From contig JBPCKT010000016.1 of assembly GCA_051004015.1 (NCBI GenBank), positions 1-19,060 on the forward strand: a stretch of 19,060 bases of DNA, written 5' to 3'. The DNA comes from SXOA01 sp051004015. Lineage in GTDB: Bacteria; Planctomycetota; Planctomycetia; Pirellulales; Pirellulaceae. This document shows, piece by piece, positions 1 to 7,124 of this stretch; positions within the stretch are counted from its first letter, which is position 1; each line of letters opens with the position of its first letter. Under the pieces are notes generated by a model. It worked only from the letters and a program-made list of their open reading frames with translations. It did no database searches and had not been told where the DNA came from. A program made the translations under genes and the position numbers.

Positions 1-2850
1 GGCGGTGGCGCCAGCGGCGATGGTGGCACAGCAGGCGGTGGTGGCGACGCAGGGGGTGGCGACGACGGAGGTGGTGGTGGTGACACAGGCGGGGGTGGTG
101 GTGACACAGGCGGTGGTGGTGGTGACACAGGCGGTGGTGGTGACACAGGCGGTGGTGGCGACACGGGTGGTGGTGGCGACACGGGTGGTGGTGGTGGCGG
201 TGATACAGGGGGCACAGGCGGAACCGGTGGATACCCACCACCACCTCCTCCGCCACCTCCTCCACCTCCTCCTGACGAGCCTTCTCTTTCCATTTCCGAC
301 GCATCCATTTCGGAAAGCGACTCCGCGCCAGTGATGCGCTTTCGCGTGACTCTAAACCGCGCGGTGGTTGAAGAAGTGACCGTCAATTACTCCACGCGTC
401 CTTCGTCACCGGAGTCGGCCCAGCACTCCAATCCCCACGCGGATTATGAGGCGGCTTCCGGTACTCTCAGTTTCTCCCCGGGCGTGCTCGAAAAGGAAAT
501 CGAAGTCACGGTCATCGACGACAACTGGGATGAGGCCTTGACTGAGTTGATGGAGACTTACCTTCATGAGCCAACGAACGCCACGCTGAACGACCCAGTG
601 GGAGTGGGGACGATCACTGACGATGACACGGTCCCCAAGGCGAGCCTGGTCCCTTCCGCGGAGAGTGACAACCTTGAAGGCGATCAAAATGGGACCGATG
701 GTCATTACGAGATTCGGCTGGACCATCCTTCCCAACTGCCGATCACGATCCGCGTGAAAATCTCGGAATTCAGTGACCCCGATTACGTCTCCGCCAGCGG
801 GGGCGCGGATTTCGCTGAGTCCGCCAGTGATGCCTGGGAAATCCACCCCTACATTTCTTCGAAAGCAGCGACATTTCACATCCTCGGTGACGTCATTGAT
901 GAAGAAACCGAGTACCTGAGCGGAGAGATCGTTGGTGCAGACAATGCGGAGTTTTGGGCAGACGCCGTACCCTTCGCGATCGGCGATAACGATGCCAGCC
1001 CGTCCCTTTCCTTGGGCAACGTGACAGTTACGGAAGGCACGGGCGACGGTGAAACGATTGCCCAGGTCCCTGTCATTTTGAGCGGCCCGACCGAGCGCAC
1101 GATTTACGTTGCGTATGCGAGCGCCGACGCCACCGCCACGACGGAAGATGACGACTATGCCGAGGCAAACTCAATCCTCACGATTTCTCCCGGTCAGCCC
1201 GCGTACATTCCCGTCGTCGTCATTCGCGACGCCTGGGTCGAGCCGGACGAGACGCTGAAGGTGGTGGTTGAGTCGGCGACCAACGCGACTTTGCCTTCGG
1301 CGACCGTCGAAGGAACGGTGACGATTCACACCGACGACATGGGTGCTTATGTTCAATCTCCAGCGAACCAGGACACCACCGAGGGAGTTACGATTGCGCC
1401 CCTTACGCTCGCCTGGAATGGTACGGATTCCGGGTCGGGAACCGCGACCATCACGGTTTCAGGTCTGCCTGGCGGCCTGACTTTTGATGCCGGGGACAAC
1501 TGCATCAAGGGGAAGGTCCGCTACGACGCCGTCACTAGTGGGAACCAAAGTTTTCCCGTGACGGTGCTAGCGACCAACGGGGCAGGCGGAGTTTCCCGGA
1601 CCAAGTTTGATTGGAAGATCAACAATGCGAGCGTTGCGACGTTGACGGGAAGTGAAATCAACGGGGACAACTTGATTCCAACGAATCGAAGCGTAAGTGC
1701 AAATTCCGGTGAAACTGCCGGAATCTACCTGGCGGCGGCCCCCGCTTTCTACTCGTGGAACAACCGCTTGCGTTTGTCCTATCTTCCTGGTCCCGACGGG
1801 AGCCCCCAGGCGGATGACATTCTCTTTGAAGCTCCCACGGAGGACGGTCCGCCCCATCGCGGAAACTTTGCCACAGTCCCCGTCGTGATTCCGAAAGCGA
1901 CAGGGTGGACGACGATTGCGGTGGGAGTGGATATCAATGATGATGGGAATCTGGATTGGTCGGAGAAAACGCACCGCATCGACGCGACGTATCTCACCCT
2001 GACGAATCCGACGATTGAATCCAAAGGGCCGGACGAAAGTGCTTTCGCGACCATCACGACGACTACGACGTATGAGATATTCGATCCTGTCGATTTTCAC
2101 CTTCGCGGGACCAACGTGGAATCATCTGGGTTCCCAAACCCCGTGAAGATGCAACTTGTCAATATTGACCCCGTTCGTACTGTAGGCGCCACGAGACATG
2201 GCATCACGACGAATCATAAGTTCGAGGAGTGGTGGGTGATCGGCGTCAAACAGGTCATCTTCTACATCGACAAGAACGGGGATGGCAACCTTGGATCAAG
2301 CGAACAGAAGGTGGAATCGGCGCAGTTCTCGGTCTCTGAGAGTATTCCCGAATTCGACAAGCTCGCGCCGGACACGAACAGTATCACTCCACTCGGGGAC
2401 AGCGTGGTCTTCATTTCCGATGCCGTGTCGGGCCAGGCCGACTACGAGGGGCTGCGGGCAGCCTCGCCCGCCAGCACTGAAGTAATTCAGGGCATCTCTT
2501 CTTGGGATGCTGTTGTTGCCCATCTGGAGCAAGACTATGCGGACGGCTCTCTCAACGCCATTTACCTCAGCGGGCACGGCTGGGCAGGCGGTCAAGGAAT
2601 CCGATGCAGCGGTGGATACCTCGGCCCTACATTGAGCCCTTCGCAGCTTGAAGTAATTGGCCGAAAGCTAAGTACAAACGGCATTCTCGCTTTCATGGGA
2701 TGCGGGGCTGCTGCGCCCGCCAATGACACCGTAGCCAAAGCGTTCAAGAAGCTTGCTTTTGACATTGGCCACGACGTAATCGGCAATACGGGCGAATGGT
2801 ACATCGGACAGTTCACTGGTAACGGATTCATGGTCCGTTATCTTCATTAG
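1..2850 (+). CDS. Calx-beta surface protein with C-terminal caspase-like domain (5' partial)
   Basis: The frame is open from base 1 with no start, so the gene begins upstream; 949 residues are visible. In order: residues 1-77 are a Gly-rich GDT tandem stalk; 79-91 are thirteen prolines; about 94-209, 213-331 and 334-446 are Calx-beta-like beta-sandwiches (SLSISDASISES opening, TITDDD and HTDD ends); about 447-550 is Ig/cadherin-like. Two EF-hand-like loops follow at 644-655 (DINDDGNLDWSE) and 757-768 (DKNGDGNLGSSE). The C-terminus (about 800-949) carries YLSGHG with His859 and FMGCGAA with Cys901, which resembles the caspase-like CHAT/DUF4347 fold. Calx-beta and EF-hand loops bind calcium in known families, so an exported calcium-stabilised surface or adhesion protein is inferred. 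Initiation near 331-336 would cut the first Calx-beta domain, so it is not the real start. The peptidase role is unproven. Confidence 0.87.
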   Translation, partial: GGGASGDGGTAGGGGDAGGGDDGGGGGDTGGGGGDTGGGGGDTGGGGDTGGGGDTGGGGDTGGGGGGDTGGTGGTGGYPPPPPPPPPPPPPDEPSLSISDASISESDSAPVMRFRVTLNRAVVEEVTVNYSTRPSSPESAQHSNPHADYEAASGTLSFSPGVLEKEIEVTVIDDNWDEALTELMETYLHEPTNATLNDPVGVGTITDDDTVPKASLVPSAESDNLEGDQNGTDGHYEIRLDHPSQLPITIRVKISEFSDPDYVSASGGADFAESASDAWEIHPYISSKAATFHILGDVIDEETEYLSGEIVGADNAEFWADAVPFAIGDNDASPSLSLGNVTVTEGTGDGETIAQVPVILSGPTERTIYVAYASADATATTEDDDYAEANSILTISPGQPAYIPVVVIRDAWVEPDETLKVVVESATNATLPSATVEGTVTIHTDDMGAYVQSPANQDTTEGVTIAPLTLAWNGTDSGSGTATITVSGLPGGLTFDAGDNCIKGKVRYDAVTSGNQSFPVTVLATNGAGGVSRTKFDWKINNASVATLTGSEINGDNLIPTNRSVSANSGETAGIYLAAAPAFYSWNNRLRLSYLPGPDGSPQADDILFEAPTEDGPPHRGNFATVPVVIPKATGWTTIAVGVDINDDGNLDWSEKTHRIDATYLTLTNPTIESKGPDESAFATITTTTTYEIFDPVDFHLRGTNVESSGFPNPVKMQLVNIDPVRTVGATRHGITTNHKFEEWWVIGVKQVIFYIDKNGDGNLGSSEQKVESAQFSVSESIPEFDKLAPDTNSITPLGDSVVFISDAVSGQADYEGLRAASPASTEVIQGISSWDAVVAHLEQDYADGSLNAIYLSGHGWAGGQGIRCSGGYLGPTLSPSQLEVIGRKLSTNGILAFMGCGAAAPANDTVAKAFKKLAFDIGHDVIGNTGEWYIGQFTGNGFMVRYLH
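45..234 (+). repeat. Gly-rich GDT coding tandem repeat
   Basis: The in-frame unit is Gly-Asp-Thr followed by three to six glycines, repeated about eight times (residues 22-70). The DNA unit gacacaggcggtggtggt varies in length by whole GGT codons. Both this and the following proline run suggest a flexible stalk between a wall or membrane anchor upstream and the Calx-beta domains. Such tracts change length by slippage. Confidence 0.8.
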
Positions 2851-2906
2851 CAACAATTCCCTAATTGTGAGTCGAATCTTCCCGCACGAACACGAGAAAC
2901 TTCGCC

Positions 2907-4010
2907 ATGTCTCGACACGGAACGAAGAGGACGACCCCACTCTATTTATTCCATTGCTATTGGGTCTTTGCCGCGGTATCCGCGTCTGGAGCCGAACCAC
3001 TCAGCATTGAGGAAGTGACACCGCATGCCACCACTGGCCCTTTCGGTCGTGCTGCTTGTTTTGTCAACGAGAGCCATCTTCTGGTTGTCGGAGACTCCTC
3101 TCCTGGTATTGTGCGATTGTTAGACGCCAGCACGGGCGACGTTGTGCAAAGGTTGGGGACTCTGAAGCGCGGGATTCAATCGATTTGCTCGTCGGGTGAC
3201 GGATCGCGGGTCGCAGCGGGAAGTTTTGGTGGCGAAATAGAAGTCTGGTCCATTCCTGACGGCAAATCCGTGGGTAAATTCGATTATGGACCGCTCAAAG
3301 AGTCCGCCGACCTCTGGATTGCCTTAGACGTTGCAGGGAAACGGCTGCTTTCTGCCTCGGGGACGGATGGCAAAGTGAGGGAGTATCTTGTCGAACGAGG
3401 CTCGTCTAGCTACGTGTTTGACTTTGCGAAGCGCGAAGGAACCAGAAGTAACCACGCAAACGATTTATTCTGGGTCATACCGGACAAGCGAATCGCCTTG
3501 CGGGGTCTGCAGTACACATTCTCGTTTCCATTCAATGAGCGCGGCGACACGTACCGCCTGGGATTCGATAAAAAGGTTCCCGACGTCGTCGCACGCGGGC
3601 CAGGCACGTCGATCCTTTTCATTGCGTTTAAGGACTGGATGCTGCGGGACGCGGAGACGGGGATGCTCATCAAGAGTTGGACCGATGGTCCCCGCCTGGC
3701 TTCCCTGGGACGCGTCGATAAACACGCCGCGGATTACAACGCGAAGCGGGACGTGTGGGCAATGGGAGCCAGCCAGTCAGAGTTGACGACGACCGGTGGA
3801 ACCACGGGGCTATCCGTTACAGGACTGCTGGTGCTCGTCGACGGCAAAACCGGCGATGCCCTACGTGTCATCAAGGTCGGAAAGAGAATTGTGCAATGCG
3901 TCAAGATTTCTAGCGACGGCAAGTACGTCTGCGCGGCCAACGATAAGGACGAATTGTGCATCTGGAAGCTCGACGAGTTGCTTAAACCCGCTGCCGACGC
4001 GCAACCTTAA
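2907..4010 (+). CDS. Secreted WD40-like beta-propeller protein
   Basis: 367 residues. The N-terminus has a basic stretch then a hydrophobic segment (about residues 11-28) ending SASGA before EPL, which reads as a signal peptide. The rest shows repeated WD40-like blades: LLVVGDSSPGIVRLLDAST near the N-terminus, SRVAAGSFGGEIEVWSIPDG next, LLSASGTDGKVREY after that, and YVCAANDKDELCIWKLDE at the end. The middle is more divergent. Propellers of this kind are usually binding scaffolds; the ligand is unknown. The gene starts 56 nt after the Calx-beta gene on the same strand, so co-transcription is possible. No strong Shine-Dalgarno precedes the ATG at 2907. A quinoprotein-like propeller is an alternative, but no cofactor motif is visible. 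Confidence 0.75.
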   Translation: MSRHGTKRTTPLYLFHCYWVFAAVSASGAEPLSIEEVTPHATTGPFGRAACFVNESHLLVVGDSSPGIVRLLDASTGDVVQRLGTLKRGIQSICSSGDGSRVAAGSFGGEIEVWSIPDGKSVGKFDYGPLKESADLWIALDVAGKRLLSASGTDGKVREYLVERGSSSYVFDFAKREGTRSNHANDLFWVIPDKRIALRGLQYTFSFPFNERGDTYRLGFDKKVPDVVARGPGTSILFIAFKDWMLRDAETGMLIKSWTDGPRLASLGRVDKHAADYNAKRDVWAMGASQSELTTTGGTTGLSVTGLLVLVDGKTGDALRVIKVGKRIVQCVKISSDGKYVCAANDKDELCIWKLDELLKPAADAQP

Positions 4011-4123
4011 ATCCCTGCCGCATTACAGGTATGCCACTCACGGGCTGCGAGGACTAATTCTTCCGCTAGCACCTCACGAATCCACGTTTGCCTATCGGTA
4101 CGGACTTGCTACTCTCCGCCCCT

Positions 4124-4948
4124 ATGTCGAGAAACGTCTTACACCTCCCATTGCTCCTGCTCCTCGCCCTGGCCGCGGCGTGCGGATGCACCATCAATAA
4201 GTCCCGGATGGCGACGGAGCAACTGGTGGTCAGTGATGCGGTGGACCGGGTGGTGGCTCAAGTCGATTTCAGTCCGCTCTCGGGGCAGAAGGTTTACTTC
4301 GACACCAAATACCTGGCCGGCGCGAAGCTCGCCGGAAACCCCAATGTGGAGTACCTCACCAGCTCCCTGCGCCAGCAGATGCTGGCCTATGACTGCCGAC
4401 TGACGGACAAGCTGGAAGAGGCGGATCTGGTGGTGGAAGCTCGCGTGGGTGCCCTGGGCAACGATGGCAACGAGGCGACCTACGGCATTCCCGGCAGCGC
4501 CGCCGCAGGAGCGGCGACGGCCATCGCCACCGGCTTTCCGGTGGGCGGCACGCTCCCGGAGCTTTCCGTGGGACGGAGAAACCACCAATGGGGAGCCGCC
4601 AAGATTGGCCTGTTTGCCTACGATCGTGTCAGCCACCAGCGCATCTGGCAAGCCGGCGTTTCCACCGGTGCGAGCCAGGCCCGGGAAATGTGGGTGCTGG
4701 GAATCGGACCGTTCCAGCAAGGCCGGGTCTACAAAGAGGCGAAGGCGTCCATGAACGAACGGCCGCGGATCGTCAAGGACGACCGTCGGCTCCACCAGCT
4801 CGACCCGCTCGAGGCCTATGGCGCGAGCATCGATTTCCAAGGTGAACCGAAGCGTCTTGCCGCCCCGTCGCCATCCGCCCCTCGTGCTTCCCCCGTCAAT
4901 CCTCAGAACTCGCAAGTCCTGCCTGCCAGTGGCACCGCTCCCCCGTAA
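4124..4948 (+). CDS. Lipoprotein of unknown function (DUF6655-like)
   Basis: 274 residues from the ATG at 4124. A TTG at 4088 would add 12 residues ahead of a standard signal sequence and is less likely. The signal sequence MSRNVLHLPLLLLLALAAAC ends at Cys20 (Cys22 is the alternative), giving a lipobox-like site with Ala rather than Leu at -3. The mature part has VSDAVDRVVAQVDFSPLSGQ, a predicted alpha/beta domain, a Gly/Ala-rich segment (about residues 125-145) that could insert in or lie on a membrane, and a Pro/Ser-rich tail. The pattern recalls the planctomycete DUF6655 family, but that is from memory and was not checked. It is probably a periplasmic or outer-membrane lipoprotein; its function is unknown. 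Confidence 0.75.
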   Translation: MSRNVLHLPLLLLLALAAACGCTINKSRMATEQLVVSDAVDRVVAQVDFSPLSGQKVYFDTKYLAGAKLAGNPNVEYLTSSLRQQMLAYDCRLTDKLEEADLVVEARVGALGNDGNEATYGIPGSAAAGAATAIATGFPVGGTLPELSVGRRNHQWGAAKIGLFAYDRVSHQRIWQAGVSTGASQAREMWVLGIGPFQQGRVYKEAKASMNERPRIVKDDRRLHQLDPLEAYGASIDFQGEPKRLAAPSPSAPRASPVNPQNSQVLPASGTAPP

Positions 4949-5273
4949 GAAAACTCTGCCGGGCGACTTGCCGTTTGCCAACTGTGGGCTAACTTGCGGC
5001 CTTCGATTCTTCTTCACCGCTTGCCGGTCCGATTATTCCGGCCGTAGCATTCGCGACGCTTCTCCAGCCGCGCCACGGCACCAGGCAGCACAAGTGGAAT
5101 GTCCGGCCAAAGCGCTTGCGCCGCAGCTAGCGATTGTGCTTTCCCGCTCCTGAAGAATCGCTGCTCGCCCCCTAGTTTCACCGCGTGCGTGCTGGCATGG
5201 CGGCCGATTTCCTTGCTAGGGCCGGTTGCCCAAAGAGTTCTGACTCAAGACTCTACTTGGCAACCCGGCTTCA

Positions 5274-5305
5274 GGACGCCCGCAATGGATTGATGCCGGG
5301 CGTCC
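5274..5305 (+). promoter_or_regulatory. Leader hairpin upstream of BBP7 gene
   Basis: ggacgcccg (5274-5282) pairs perfectly with cgggcgtcc (5297-5305) around a 14-nt loop. There is no T-run, so an intrinsic terminator is unlikely. It lies 155 nt before the ATG at 5461 and may be a 5'-UTR structure or part of an upstream 3' end. A role is inferred only from position. Confidence 0.4.
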
Positions 5306-5448
5306 GTCCCGCGCTGGGATGCGCGGCTGCGGCAGGGATTGCCATCGCGAGGGGGCAGGATGCCTCCGCCCCTCTCTACCCCAACCACTAGACCATCCTC
5401 GGCATGCGCGACGGAACGCGTGCCGCGACCATGATGGATCTGTCCAGC

Positions 5449-5454
5449 AAGGAG
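5449..5454 (+). promoter_or_regulatory. Shine-Dalgarno fixing the BBP7 start
   Basis: AAGGAG ends 6 nt before the ATG at 5461. The in-frame ATGs at 5404, 5431 and 5434 lack a comparable site and would put 9-19 non-hydrophobic residues ahead of the signal peptide. Confidence 0.8.
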
Positions 5455-5460
5455 TATGCG

Positions 5461-6807
5461 ATGAGATCCCTTTACGCACGAGGCGTGTTGTTGACGCTAG
5501 GCTTTGTCCTGGCCGGAAGCGCGCCCAGCATGACGGCTGCCCAGGAGTATGGCACGCCGTCGCTACTGCCCCCTCCCTCCCAGACCGATTACTTTGCGAA
5601 TTCGCCGGCCGCTCATCAAGATAGCGTGGTCCTGGAAGCCGCCCCCGGCGACAACCCGGCCGCCACGGACTACCTTCCCAGCCCCAGCGATGCCCAGGTC
5701 CAGGCTCCCGAGAGCTACAAGAACGCCATGCAACAGTGGGGAAGCGATTCCTGCACTTCCGGCGCTTGTGGCGGAAGCGACTGCGGAAACCGAGGCGGCT
5801 ACTGGTTCGGGTCGGTCGGGGCCCTGATTCTCGGCTCGCCGACACGGCACAGCACCTATCTCAGCTACGACAGCGCGACCTACCTCCCGGTGATGCAGAC
5901 CGGCCAGACCAATGGCCAGTTCTCCGGCGGTGTCGATGTCACCGTGGGAAAAATGTTCGGCTGCGGCAACTGGGGTGTCGGCTTCACCTACTGGGGGATC
6001 TATCCTTCCGCCCAACAAGCTGATATCTACAACACCGATGTCACCGGCAACTTGGGGAGCTATCTCAACTTTGCCGGGCTCGACTACAACGCCAATCCAG
6101 CCACGCTCTATTGGAATGACGGCTTCCACCAGCGGGTCATCACCAACCAGGCCATCAACAGCGTCGAGTGGAACCTGCTGGGTAACTGCGGCAACGGGTT
6201 GTTTGGCTGCAATCCTTGGGATGGCTGCAAATGCGGCGGACCTTGCGGACCAAGGTTCGGCGCGGGTTGGATGGCCGGCGTCCGCTACTTCCAGGTCAAC
6301 GACGACCTCCGCTTCTACAGCGACAACGCCGATAACATCTTCGATGGCTCCGCCAACGAGATCCAGTACCTTCTCCGCACCCGCAACAACCTCCTGGGCT
6401 TCCAGGTCGGCGGCGGGCTGAACTACCGGGTGTGGAACTGCCTCTCGCTGTACGGCATCGGCAAGGCCGGCATCTATGGCAACCATGCCATCGTCAACCA
6501 GGCCGTGTATGGCTCGGCGGGTGACGCGACGGTCAATGTCGGCCCCTACGCCAGCTCCGCCTATCGCTTCCAAAGCAGCGAAACCAGCCTGGCCTTTCTC
6601 GGCCAGATTGACTTGGGCGGAAATTATCAGGTCAACAACTGCTGGAGCATCAACGGCGGTTATCGGATGGTCGGCGTCAACGGACTGGCCCTCACGGACG
6701 GCCAGATCCCCGGCAACTTTGCCTACCTCCCCGATGCCCAGAGGGTCCACAACGGCGACTGCCTCATCCTCCACGGTGGCTACGTTGGCGCGACCTTCTG
6801 CTGGTAA
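5461..6807 (+). CDS. BBP7 family outer membrane beta-barrel protein
   Basis: 448 residues from the ATG chosen for its AAGGAG. The signal peptide is residues 1-27 (MRSLYARGVL then LTLGFVLAGS, with cleavage probably after AA before QEYG). A Pro-rich linker (about 30-90) leads to a Cys-rich knot (CTSGACGGSDC, Cys98/103/108). The remainder is rich in Gly and aromatic residues in alternating strands, with GGYWFGSVGALILG opening the barrel, a second Cys cluster (CNPWDGCKCGGPCGPRFGAG), GVRYFQVNDDLRF, and an end at a C-terminal aromatic (FCW). This matches the BBP7 porin-like family that is greatly expanded in Planctomycetes. It likely resides in the outer membrane; its substrate is unknown. It appears to be a single-gene transcript because a strong terminator follows. 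Confidence 0.87.
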   Translation: MRSLYARGVLLTLGFVLAGSAPSMTAAQEYGTPSLLPPPSQTDYFANSPAAHQDSVVLEAAPGDNPAATDYLPSPSDAQVQAPESYKNAMQQWGSDSCTSGACGGSDCGNRGGYWFGSVGALILGSPTRHSTYLSYDSATYLPVMQTGQTNGQFSGGVDVTVGKMFGCGNWGVGFTYWGIYPSAQQADIYNTDVTGNLGSYLNFAGLDYNANPATLYWNDGFHQRVITNQAINSVEWNLLGNCGNGLFGCNPWDGCKCGGPCGPRFGAGWMAGVRYFQVNDDLRFYSDNADNIFDGSANEIQYLLRTRNNLLGFQVGGGLNYRVWNCLSLYGIGKAGIYGNHAIVNQAVYGSAGDATVNVGPYASSAYRFQSSETSLAFLGQIDLGGNYQVNNCWSINGGYRMVGVNGLALTDGQIPGNFAYLPDAQRVHNGDCLILHGGYVGATFCW

Positions 6808-6850
6808 CCTTCGTGGAATAAGCTGTCAGCTTGCCCGAACTTGATTCTTC

Positions 6851-6895
6851 TCGCCCCGGACCGGTCCTTGCGACCTGCCCGGGGCGATTTCTTTT
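6851..6895 (+). terminator. Intrinsic terminator of BBP7 gene
   Basis: tcgccccgg (6851-6859) pairs perfectly with ccggggcga (6879-6887). The 19-nt loop contains a further ggtc/gacc pairing, and the stem is followed by tttctttt. It starts 44 nt after the stop codon. This is the clearest rho-independent terminator in the window. Confidence 0.8.
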
Positions 6896-7124
6896 GGCGA
6901 GGTGGTCACAACAACATCCGGTGAAAGGTCCCAGATGAGCCTCGTCGCCGTAGCAATTTCGCTCTAGTTTGCACCCAGCGCGATGCGAACGCAGCAGGAC
7001 AGGCAGGTGCCAAGGTGCCAAAATCGCCCTTTGGTACTCGCCCCCAAGATTCTTTATGAGAGAATCGTATTCGAGCTGGTAGGAGATCCCTGTTCTTTCG
7101 CAGCATTCGCCTCAATTCAATCCG
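6896..7124. other. Intergenic region before cytochrome gene
   Basis: Together with the terminator this gap is 317 bases. It holds a tandem aggtgcca pair (7005-7012, 7013-7020) and an inverted repeat gattctt/gagaatc (7048-7066, six Watson-Crick pairs and one G-T) 58 nt before the start at 7125. No gene, and no Shine-Dalgarno in front of 7125, is visible. Confidence 0.4.

Larger units (their letters stand above)
4949..5460. other. Intergenic region, leader of the BBP7 gene
   Basis: 512 bases without a convincing gene. Short frames here lack ribosome-binding sites and family resemblance. It holds a perfect 9-bp hairpin (5274-5305), a weaker one (5349-5374, gagggg/cccctc) and the ribosome-binding site of the barrel gene. 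No terminator with a T-run is seen for the lipoprotein gene. Confidence 0.5.

Noticed and set aside
5..334. Frame-2 reading of the Gly-rich repeat (Val/Thr/Gln-rich peptide)
   Set aside because: It is a shadow of the GC-rich repeat encoding the glycine stalk of the Calx-beta protein and has no ribosome-binding site.
2853..2868. Small hairpin acaatt-ccct-aattgt after the Calx-beta stop
   Set aside because: The stem is AT-rich and there is no T-run, so terminator function is not supported.
5563..6774. Antisense open frame of 403 codons under the BBP7 gene
   Set aside because: It is low-complexity Val/Ala/Asp-rich and lies entirely opposite a well-supported barrel protein.
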